A stretch of 64,000 nucleotides of DNA from Phoronis australis (Eukaryota; Phoronida; Phoronidae), in assembly GCA_002633005.1 (NCBI GenBank), contig NMRA01000014.1, positions 748,970 through 812,969 on the forward strand, in the 5' to 3' direction. The notes under the pieces were generated by a model. That model was not told the origin of the DNA. It searched no databases and worked only from the letters and a program-made list of their open reading frames with translations. Both the position numbers and the translations under genes were made by a program. Shown here in pieces: positions 13,401 to 25,400 of the stretch. The number at the start of each line of letters is the position of its first letter. Positions within the stretch are counted from its first letter, which is position 1.

Positions 13401-16400
13401 ACAGTAACTGACCTAGCGACATAACTAAAAAGACACACGATATTTCGAAACATACTTGTTTCATTCTCAAGTGAAGATAAAATGACGCAGTAATGCCACC
13501 ACAGAGTATAAGCTGACGACACACGCAGTGAGACACGGCAGGTGTGAAATACTGCAAAGAATGACTAATGAAGGGGGGTAACAGGAAAGTCACGCAAACA
13601 AGTGTAACGTGCGGCGCGACCCTGCTTGCTGGTCATTCAAAACAAGCTTCTCAAAAGCAATTAAAAGGGACTCTAATACTTTCAGACGCAGCACATCTTG
13701 CTCCACGTAGCGAATTGGCGTGTTTTCCACAATTTCTTGACGGGTGATTTTACGTGCGTGGCATTGCAGAAAATGATCTTGAATGGCGCCATTTTGAAGA
13801 TGCATGGATAACTGACGGGAAAGACTGCATATATTGCATTTACCGAGGAATCGGCGCCTGAGTTGCAGACGATACGATATTTAGCAATTGAAAACTGAGA
13901 CAGAACTCAGTGGCGAATTTAGAGGGGGTGAGGGGCAAGGGGCCATGTCCCTCCAAAAAAATTCTCTCAGATTCCATTTGGCAGTTCAGGGTGCGAATTG
14001 CTGACTAGCACCTAGGGGCTTGGGGGGGCGAATGCACAAGACTTTGAACAAACCCCGTTTTGTTTTGTTTTTTTTTAGTAATAAGGTTCACAAACCCAAA
14101 AATTCGAGACCCCCTACATCCCTACATTTTTGAGGCGAAATTTAGGTTATTCCTGTGCCTTGCCCCCCAACTTAAAATCCTGGATCCACCTCTGGAACTC
14201 TCATATAATTAATAGTTTTGTACCAGATGTTACGTTTAGGGTCTGACTGCTTGTCGAGTGTTTTTTATACTGCTGCAACTGTATTACTTTAAACTATATT
14301 CGGAAAGTGTGATGATCGAACCGGCCAGCAAACGATGTCGAGTCGACTTTGACCTACCTTTTGAACTTTCCATGCGGAAAACATTAGTACATGGCCTTAT
14401 TACACTCGACAGACGAACGAGTATGGCATAAAGGATGTTTCACCCGTGCAAAAGACGCCGTATCCGGAGCATTTCCCATAGACCTAACTCACGCGGCGGA
14501 CAATAAAATCCAAAGCGAAGCTCACTGCGATAAATAAAGCGGAAGTTGACAATGCGTGAGTTAAATTGCCGGTCTTTCGAGTCCAACCTGGATATTAAAT
14601 CTTTAAAATGTGTCGAAAACTAACCACAGTGACGTAGAAAAATACATTAGAGAACAAGTTAATGCATTGAAGAGTTGTCTGGCAAAAGGGTATAATTTTT
14701 TCGGAAAACTTAGGTTCGAAACATGAAAAGTAAATATGACCAAAAATATGACCAAATCGCGTCGATTGTAGTGTTACGTATTAGGTATTACGCTGAATGC
14801 AGGGTTACGTTTCTTATCTTGTAAATTGTTAATAAAAATGCTTTCTACACAAACCAGGTCATCTGCTTGTATTGTTGACGAGTTGAAGATATATTCGACA
14901 GTGGTGGCTCATCGCATTTTGCTGTCATGTGCAGGGACTACTGGGACTAGCAGTTGATTAGTCATTGATGTGAAAGAATAATTGATGTTATTAAATATAT
15001 TTTTATCAAAATAAAAACCAGGCTCGTAATTGAAAATAAAAATTATTTGACCATCAATTCTGCTTTCTTGGTTTTAATAATTCTTACGTCTATTTCATGT
15101 GTTAGGTTTCAAATATCAATCTAATCACCTAATTTGTTCGTCGAAAACATAACTTCGTTTTATAACTCAATTTCAGTTAACTGGACCGAGCAATCATAGT
15201 TACCATGTTTCTCTAGGAGCTTCGTTCATCCGAGGGGAAATGTGCCCGTGCCTTCTGAGAGGAGATTTTTTTCGCCGAGTGAGGGGAAAAATCTACCTCC
15301 CGATCACCATCAATAGCAACCCCGCCCAGTTGCAAGCACAACTATAGACCTAATTCACGCCGACAGGAGGCGCGTTCCAAACCGGGACTCGCTACGATAG
15401 CTTTGTTAGCTTATCGGCATCACGTGTATTTCGCGTTGCTCGAACGGCTAGAAAAAATACGGACATTCAACTGTCTGCTTTACAATCCCTAAGGACGTCG
15501 ACATTAGGAAGCGTTTGGTCGTTGCCATGATACGCCGCGACGAAGGAAAATATGTGCGTGTAAAATTTATAAATTAATGTTTTCGAAAAGTTAGATCATA
15601 TTTTGTCGCATCTCGATAGCCAAGTGTCATAGCAACGACCAGAGAATGTTCGGCCAGCCAGGCTGTGTTTTCATGACTACATGACACATTTTTCATTCCA
15701 AAAAGGACAGGGCCCTCAATCCCTCGATTTTGGGGCCGAATATCGCCCTATTCCCCTCTCAAAAATATTGAGAAATCACGCGAAATTCCCCCCACGAGGC
15801 CTAAAAATTCCTCCAGTGTTTAAATATTTCTCTCTGAAGTTCAAATCACCTGTAACAACACAGGTGACAATTTGAAAGAGCACAAAATGTTACTTTAAAT
15901 TGAGACAGAGCCTATGAGAGCTTGCAACAGGGCGGGGGTGCTATTGATGGGGATCGGGAGGTAGATTTTTTCCCTCACTCTGCGAAAAAATCCCCTTTCA
16001 GAAGGCACAGGCACCTTTCCCCTCCGATGAACGAGGCTACCAAACACATGAAACAGAAGTAAGAATTATTAAAACCAAGAAAACAGAATGGATGGTCAAA
16101 AAAATTTTATTTTCAGTTACGAGCCTGGTTTTTATTTTAATAAAAAATGTATTTAACAACATCACTTATTCTTTCAGATCAATGACAAATCAACTGTTTA
16201 ATCCCAGTAGTCCCTACCTCACCAGGATCAGGCTATGCTTGATGTTAATATTCTTGATCAACAAAATAAACCAGATGTGACTAACTGCACATGACAGCAA
16301 ACTGCTATGAGCCGCCACCGTATTATATATCTTCAACTCGTCAACAATACGAGCAGGTGACCTGGTTCGTGTAGAAAGCATTTTTATCAATAATTTACAA

Positions 16401-19400
16401 GAAGAAATGTAACCCTGCGTTCAGCACAATACCTAATCCGTAACACTACGATCGCCGCAATTTGGTCATATTTACTGTGCATGTTTCGAACCTGTAGTTT
16501 TCCGAAAAAATATACCCTTTCGTCAGACAACTCTTTGGTGCTTTAACTTGTTCTCTAATGTGTTTTTCTACGTCTCTGTGGTTAACTGTAGACACATTTT
16601 TAAGATTTAATATCCAGGTTGGACTCGAAAGACCGGCCATTTAACTCACGCAATGTCAAATTCCGCTTTGTTTAAGGAGGCACTGAACAGTTCTCACAGG
16701 GGTTTGCCTATCAGAACACACGCCAATGGACTTTTCACCCTTTCTTCACTCTGTCAAAAACTGCATGCAAATAAAGAAAAGTTTTGAGTCATTTCACATC
16801 ACAAGCCCTACAGATGAGCACAGAAACTTTGTACTCTCTTGTATTTTTGACCCTTTCACTCCCAGTGGAAACCAAGCTGAACTAAGAAAAATAAGGGCAA
16901 AAAAATGCAAAATCGGCACTTTTCACCCCAAAATCACCACTTCCCTACCGATGCTCGACTAAAGCCAACATTAGATTCCGAAAGAAAATTTCCTACCGAT
17001 TCCAAAAATGTGGTGCAAAAGTACTGTAAACCAATTAGCTTTTTTTGCAAATCTGGCTTGTTTGAGGGCTACCTGAAATCGCGGCCAATTTGTCAGTTGC
17101 TACACAGCGGCAATGCACAATTGCAACAGGGGGCCACCATCTTGAAGAAGAGTGCAGCTACAGCCGAGAAAGTGGCCTTTTTATTCTCAGCATGTTCACA
17201 AATACAAAAAAAAACACATTCATTTGGCTTACATACAATACCTAACTAAAAAATGCCCCCAAGCTTGGCCTACCCCTAGATTTTAATATTTTGGCAGTGC
17301 AAACTGGCCGCGGCCGCAGTCTAACTGTTCAGTGCCACCTTATCGCATTGAGCCTCATTTTGGATTTTAATGTCCGCCGCGTGAATTAGGTCTATACTAT
17401 GCCGATCAGCTAACAGAGCTATCGTAGCGATCCTCGTTTTGGAACGCACCTCCTGCCGGCGTGAATTAGGTCTATGGCACGAGCTTCTAATGTTTACCAT
17501 CAGATGCACTGATGTGAATATAACGTCATGGACTGTGGGTCGATGATTGGTCATTTCTTCAATCTCTACTGTATGATGGGCCGTTGGGGGGAAAGTGTCG
17601 CCGGAAAATACGAGCGTAATTATGTACATTACGCCGTTATTTACGCCGTTAATTACGCCGTAAAATTACGAGCGTAATTTAATTCTTTACGGCGTAAAAT
17701 TACGCTCGTAATTTAGTTTAAACTCTTAGCCAATGACGTTGGGTTTTACAATCCAAGATCGCGCGCGCTCATGGAAATACTTATTTATTGGCGGGTTTCA
17801 TGTCTACGATACGAGCGCTGAATCATGGCGGATCAAATCGCTGCTGCCATGTCAGCGATTGTGCAAGAACGAGCTGCCCAGCAACAGTCGTGTATGTTAA
17901 TTAGGTCATCACTGATTGGTTTAAATTTGGAACGTTCTTAAGGTATTTTACGAGCGTAATTTACGGCGACATTTACCCCATTTAATTTACGGGCGTAATT
18001 TTACTGCAACACTTTTGCAGTTTAACTTACGCTCGTAATTACGAAACTTTTCACCATTTAATTTACGAGCGTAATTGTACGGCGACACTCCTGCAATTTA
18101 ATTTACGCTCGTAATTACGAGCGTAATTTTACGGCGACACTTTCCCCTCAACGGCCCACCATACTACTGCGTGCCTATCATCAGTAAACCCGACGCGGAA
18201 TTTATTCCGACAGTGCCGTTGCACCGAAGTGTCTCATACAGATAAGCTTAGTAACTTGACTCTCAGAGAGCATACATCGCACTGTCTCTTTACTATGCAT
18301 TATCAAGGTGTTACATCGAAATTGGAAGGCCGGTGTAAAACAGATATCCCGGAGTATAAAACTGCCGCACCTTCAAAACAGCTGACCAGCCCGAAAAACC
18401 CTAACCGCGACCCTTAAAACAGGAACCCCGCTGATCGGACAGGACACCCGTGGATCGTGTGAGGGTCCAAGGGGTTTTAGAACAATCCAATAAACTCCAT
18501 TCGTTTCCTTTCACTTTTGTTCCAGGTGCTATGTGAACACGGATGTTGAATTCGCTAAATCGCTTCACTCTGGAATGGCTGGACGTGAGCGGTGGATGAC
18601 TGTCGACACGTTCTGTGGTTGCTTCTCCGGTGTTATTGTTTGCAGTCTGCCGGCTTATTCTGACGAACCAGTTGGTTTCCTGCGTTACCTATCGACTGAT
18701 CACATGCTAGTGACGTCGACTGAAAACAATAAGGGAAACTTGGCTAAGGAAGAACAAAGTGAGAAAGGTCGACACTACATGTATAGTTCAAAGAAAGATA
18801 GCACGATTGGAAGCGACGAGAGTGTAACCAGTTCCTCTCTATCAAGAAGCAGTCGAAATACATGCTGTAACTCAGTTAACGGTGACGATCGGGGTGTGGA
18901 GTTTACTCGTCATTCGCCTGTTGCGTCTCACGGTTCGGAACGCAGTTTTAATGACGTGTTGCTAAGAATGGAGTCGATGCCGCCGTCTTCTTCAAGTATG
19001 AGATGGAAGAGTGAGGAGTCAGTGGCAGGACCTTGCAAAAAGCGTGATAAGATATTCCCAGAGCTGAACAGGAGAAACAGTGTTTGTGCCTTAATGAGTA
19101 GCCAAGACAGCACATGGCTAAATGAAGATCGATCTCATGGAAGATGTTTCATAGCAAGTGAGGTCAGCGCTGATGGCCTTAAACTGCAAAACAATGCACG
19201 AAAATCCTGGAACCAGTTGCTCACTCGCCATGGTTCGTGGACAGGTAATTGACATTTTAGATGTATTATCTCCTTTAGTTATGCCGCCTCGATCTCCAGA
19301 AAAATTCTCGGGTGGTATGATGATCCAAAGAACGCGCGAAAGCTGGTCTCATTTTTTGAAATACCAAAGCGTAACACGCGTTGTATGTTTCTCAGCTGTT

Positions 19401-22400
19401 TTAGCCAATAAGGTGTGCCTTTTTTCCGCAGTCATTCTGTTGGAGTATGAATTTTAATGGAAGCATTTCACGCGTTTTGGATTTCGAAATTTTATCCAGA
19501 AAGATTCCAAATTCCGCTATTCCACGCTAGCATTATGATCCCTTTCTCAGATTTTTCAGTTCGACTCGGTAGTTTGTGCTGTGCCAAACACTAGTTTTAA
19601 AAAGCCGTACCTGAACACGGGTATTAGGATTCTTGGAAAGATTCAGCTCTAGATATTCGACACACCGTCGGTTCGCCGTCTGGCTGTTGTTTGTTGGCTT
19701 GTCTGCTGTTGCTGGCACGTCCCCAGTGACGACTGTAGTAAAGTTTTACACATGGAAATCGTAAACGTATATTCTCCCAATGATATTCTATACGTCTCTA
19801 ATAACATACCCATTAACTATGCTCCTGTGGCCTCTCAACAAATAAGGGAGTATGGAGAGAAAATGTGATGTCACAATTTTTAAATTTGTAACAAATAACG
19901 CGTTTTCTCTTCATAGAGTTCTCAAAAACGTAACGCTCACAACGTTTTGGGGCATAAATTTGACAGAAACGATTGATTTGGAAAACTCATGCAAATATAA
20001 TTTGAATCAAGAGACACACACTGATGCCAAATTTACTGTAGGTGTTCTCTTTAGTAATTTCATAAATTGCATTTAAACGAACGTGATTCAGAATCGAAAG
20101 AGACAAAATGTGATATCTTGTTTCATTCAGACATGAATGAATTAACAGTGAAAACAGCTCTACAGAGTACGCCAATCGCTACATATCTCGAGTGATGCTC
20201 TTTTGTGGAAGCAGCGTCATGGAATGGGGCCGGCGTTTTACTAGGCCAACGGGGAAAACGTGCCTTCTTCACTTCCACTTACATATAGCATTGTAATTTT
20301 CCAATCGACATAGCCCTATTTTCCTATTCGTTTAAAAAGAAAAAATGGACGTTTCATGGGTTTTGAGGCACTCAAATCTTTCCATTCGACTTAAAAACGA
20401 AAAGCGCCGTCGGGCGTTTTTGGGTGTTACGTCTCCCATTCGACAAAAGAGCTGTCGGGACGTTTTTTGCGCGTTGCGGCGAATACTCCACCCTTGCGCT
20501 TTGGCATAAACCTAGATTTCCCGCTTTTTATCTGGACTTAAGTCCCGCTTTTCAATCCAGTTGTCTCGTTTTTTTCATTCTCGGATGTTGACAACTATGC
20601 AACAGATGTTAAAAATAACACTGTCTCTTTGTCATCAATATCGTTATTTTCCAGAGTCCATTTTGTTTAGTATAAAAGTGTGTTCCAATATCTTTTGCTA
20701 ACGATATCACACACTGCATGTATCAGGATCCTTAATTTTTACTTTCTAAAAATGACTTTATTGATAAACTGCTACGGAAAGTCGTTCAATGCAACCTTTG
20801 TACTACATTTTAAAGTTTCACAACAAATGTTTGCTCAGTTTTATCAGACAGCCTTTACCTGCAATTTTCTGATAGGTCGTTGTAGTAATTATTTGGTCAC
20901 ATTTTTGTGAATGTCATTGCCTCCTGACTTTGTACTGAAGAACTGTTTTAAACGGCACCAAAAGTCCAATTAAAAAAATTATAAAATGGCATAATTTTGA
21001 ATGAGTACCTGACTCAATTCTTCTTAGCAAATGTGAGGGATCCATATTCTATAATCTTTGTCTCAATAGGGTGAAAATCTTTTGAATTCTTGTGATTATT
21101 TCGATGCTGGTTTAATTAGTCATTTACATAACCTTTCTGGTTCATTTCTTTTTTGTGTTATTATTACACCCTGATAGTTTTCCCATTTTGGTTACAGTTT
21201 TGGTTTTTATAATTAACAATATGTTTCGTTAAACCTGTCAGGTATGCGAAATGATAATTATTTAGAAATTAAATTATTTATCTTTTGCTTCTGGTATCAT
21301 CTTATCAAGAACCATGCAGGGATTCCTAATGATATAACTCTTATGCAATTCTGTTAAAAAATGGCGGAGTTGCGAAAAGTCTTAGAGACAGTAAATTCCA
21401 TAGGAAGAACCAACACTGGAACAAAAGAATTCAAGCAAATGTCACGCATGAGCAGCGCAACCAGACCACCGCGAGATCGACTGAGTTGGCATTCCAGGTT
21501 TAGAATTCCATGGAACAAACCAACAAATAAACCACTAGCCTACTCATGACAGGCATCGATTGAATTTCGGACGGATTAGACTGCTCTAGTGGTTCGTATA
21601 CACAGTTTCAACGCAGTGTTAGAGTGGCTAGAGTGAACTCTTAACGACTACCAAATAAGTATTATTTAGCTGTCATTTGCAACCTGCCAAACTAATTAGT
21701 GTCAAAATGTCTTGGCGCTTCAACGCTTCGTGTTGCCCATAAAATCGATATTTTATGATGCTTCCTTGCAGTGGCGGAACTGGCTTGAATGTACAAGTTG
21801 TTACTGAACATTTATTTTACCAAGTTACTTTACAGGTGTGACAAGTGGTGGCGATAGAAACAACTACAATTCGCATTCAAAAAATCCGAGAATTTTCTTT
21901 TATGTGAGAAAAGTCGAGCAGGCGACTAGCAGTGGCGGCCTCAGGTGGTGCCGCGGGAAGCGCCACATAGTAGTGTCACTGATGCAGGACTACAGACATG
22001 GTTCGCAGGTGCCCACTGTCCTAAATACCATTGGCTTCTGTGTGTACAAGGTTAGTCCATACATCATTTAGGTTACATATTACGCCACCTGCATGAAATA
22101 GGACTCAACATAACAACTCTAGGATATGTCATTCCGGCCTAGTTTAAAGGTATCGGGAACCCGCTCAATAGGTAGCGCTGATTTGCAACGCATATAGTAG
22201 GTTTCGTCATTTCAAGGCATAACTCTTCTCTAAAGCTGAATTTTTGGGAGAAAAACAGTGGAAATGACCTTACGTGTAATTCTTAACGAAGTTTAATACA
22301 CCAAGTGAGCAAGAAATTTTATTTCTGAAATATTTTACTTGAAATGGTGTAAATTTACTCCAGGATTAATCACAATTAGTTAACCGATTTCGATTGGACT

Positions 22401-25400
22401 TCAGCATCTGATCGTGAGATGATTTTCAGTGACTAAACGACTCTGGACCAGCCCCGTGTCTCCTCAGCAAGCACCGGGCAATATCCCTCACGAAAAAAAT
22501 AAAGAAAGTGCTTCTGAAGAACTGACTATACGCATTTAATTCAAACTACTTGAAGAGTTATGACACTAAATCTGATACCTATCATACACAAAACAATTTT
22601 ATTGGTAGTTGATTAGTGAGTTTTGCATTTGAAAATTTATTACAAAACTTTCGATATTCTTGTCCTGAAAAAAAAACATATAGCAACAAGTCATTTTCTA
22701 CTTCTGTACCATATGGGAAATTCCCGACACTTTTATTCTGACAGGCTCAGCAAAAATAAGGATTTTACTCCTGGTTTTAAAAGTGTTAGTAGGGTGTTTT
22801 TCACAGCGTTAACGTCCCTTCCAATCAAAAGGCAGATCGGATGTCTGGTCTCCCGTATGAAAAACATTTCACGTGTGACGCTCATCAGACGATTTATTCG
22901 TCTTTCAGTCGCTAGTCCCTAAATGAGACGGCACATGCACTCACGAACATTATAGCTCCGCAATCACTGCTCACGAACATGCATGCTCCGCACTCATAAG
23001 TACAGCTCACGAACATAATAGCCCCGCACTCATAAATACTGCTCACGGAACATAAACTCAGCTCACTGACTCACAAACATGCCCCCTCACTCACAAAAAC
23101 GGCTTGGGCACCCAGAATACTCATCTCCGGCCCCGGCCAGCAAACCCGTCTGCGCCACCTGTAAAACGGCTCACGGACTCTTCCCGAGCCCCCACCCCCT
23201 CGGTGCGCGCATGCATTCGATATTAAAACCGCCCCAGTTTGATGTCGTGAGAGAACTCAATGATTGTTTAATGGACAACATTCCAACGCGTTGCTTTGTC
23301 ATTTTTGAGCTCGGATGTCCACTTTCATGAATGGTTTCAGTTTAAAGGAGAATGCCACCCGATTTAATTAGTCTTTTCTACCGTCTTAATTGGTCTATAT
23401 CCACATCGCCTCGATACGGTTGACCTTACCTTGCCGAGAGGTGTCACGTTAACCCGTGAGGAAGGTGAGAAACGACGCAGCGACGTCAGCGGTTCATTTG
23501 CTGAGTGAATGCCTCTATGTTGCGGTGCATCGTTCCCGCTTGTCCGAACTATGCAGCTGCGAGGAAAGCGGGTATATCGTTTTTTCGACTCCCTCGAGAG
23601 TCCGAAATGTTTAGGAAGTGGCTCGCGGTAGTGAAGAATGAAAAGTACGCTGTTAATAGCAAGTATGAGGCCGTGAAACATCTCGTGTCTGTCGCCGGCA
23701 GTCGTCGGCAGTGAATCTGACGAATACCGGCTTACCAGAGAACTATCCATGCGTTCCGTTGCCTGTGCATGTTCACGGCGCCTCTCTAGTTTTTCTTGAT
23801 CACTGTATTCCGATTGGAACTGATAGCCTGTGAAACTTAACGATCCACCTGCGAAGTCTTCGTCGGATGAGCTCTCGTCTAAGTCGGGATTGCGAGTTGC
23901 CATGATGTTCAGTTGACGTTTATTATTCTGCGTTCTGTTTCAAAATGAATTATTCTCACCCTAACCATTGCTTATATAAAACTGAAACAAAGCCTGTCTC
24001 ATTATATTAAATTTATAATGCCTTTGGAGTATTTGTGAGTGAAAATGTTTTGAGAAGCCAGCAATGAATAAACCACTGCGTTACCGGCTTCAGATGCAAT
24101 CAGGTAATTGACCGGGCACCGAGGCCGAAAGCTGTTGTGAAACAATAACTCGATTTTATATGCTATGGTCACATGTTAGATATACAAATACATTATTCAC
24201 ATCATTGTTACTGTACAACTTTTGCCCTGGCGGTTCTGAGGGCAACTTGACTTCGCGGCCCCCGACAAGTAAGTAGCAGTTTCGTGGCTAATTCACCAAA
24301 ATAATTACGTGCACATTATTTCTTTGGCTCACTAGTATAGTCTTTTCGTGACTGGAGGCTTAGTTTCCAACTTAAGCTGGCATATGTTCGTGATGTCAAG
24401 CTCGGTTGCCGTGACAGGCCTGATCGGGTTCGGAGGCACTGGCTGGGATAACAAGCGTTTTGTGTGTTTAGAACTGAAAAAATCGCAAGTGTAAAAGTAC
24501 AACACATAGCTATCTTTCATGTCTATATTTCACGGAAGAATGATTCGAATTTATCACCAAACAGACCCAAACTCTTGTGATAGACCATGATAAATTGGCC
24601 TACCGAACCTAGGAGTCTACACTCCTTGACCGAACTCTGTAGGCTACCGTACGTTCAAAAATCTATAAATCCGTAACAGTGAAATAAAACAACACGTTCG
24701 TTCAAGAACTCGATGTGTTTGTGAGGTTTTACATCGAAATTTGATGATTTATTGGTGTAAAACAATGCATTCAAGCGATAAGTTTGCACCAGTAAGCATG
24801 TGGTGAACGGCTGAACAGACTGCGTTCGAACCGATTATGTCATTGGTTAATTTCAACACCTCCATCTGCCGTCAGGTGTCAGGTAAAACAACTCAACTTG
24901 CTGTTATCGAGGGGAACTACTCGATCTAAACTGATAAAAAATAGGTTGTTTATTGGGTGGCATTCTCCTTTAACACATATGCTGAACATCTAAGTCATAC
25001 ATTGGTCTACAGCCGTTTTTAGTTTCCAGTAACCGTTGCAACAGATTCCTGTAATGTGGTATTACAATGTTAGTGCTAGTATTTCTCACGCTGGCCAGGG
25101 TGAATTATTTTCGTAATTCCATAAAGAGTTATTATGGTCTAAACGATTTTTTTCTTCTAAAGGCAGAAAACTTAAGGAATTTTCCCGTTATCCATTAAGT
25201 CATATATAAACCTTACACCCTTATCATTCCAAGATTTGAGGAAAAATCGGTTTGTTTTCCGCTTTAATTGACGAAGTGCACGGTATGGGTTGATAAACAG
25301 CCCTCCTCCCAAAAACGTTACATTTCTCTTGGGTCAGTTTTTTTTTATCAGCTTCACAAGGCTGTTGAGGTTCCCGTACCACTTTGCAGTCATCACTGGA

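Larger units (their letters stand above)
23346..24969. mobile_element. Kolobok-like DNA transposon (TTAA-flanked, THAP-bearing)
   Basis: Inverted ends AGGAGAATGCCACCC (23346) and GGGTGGCATTCTCCT (ending 24969) are each flanked by TTAA (23342-23345 and 24970-24973). It encodes a THAP-like frame on + and an acidic exon on -. TTAA duplication alone would also fit piggyBac, but TTAA together with a THAP domain is known for the Kolobok superfamily. 1,624 bp is short for an autonomous copy and no DDE transposase core was seen, so this is an internally deleted or decayed member. Confidence 0.65.
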
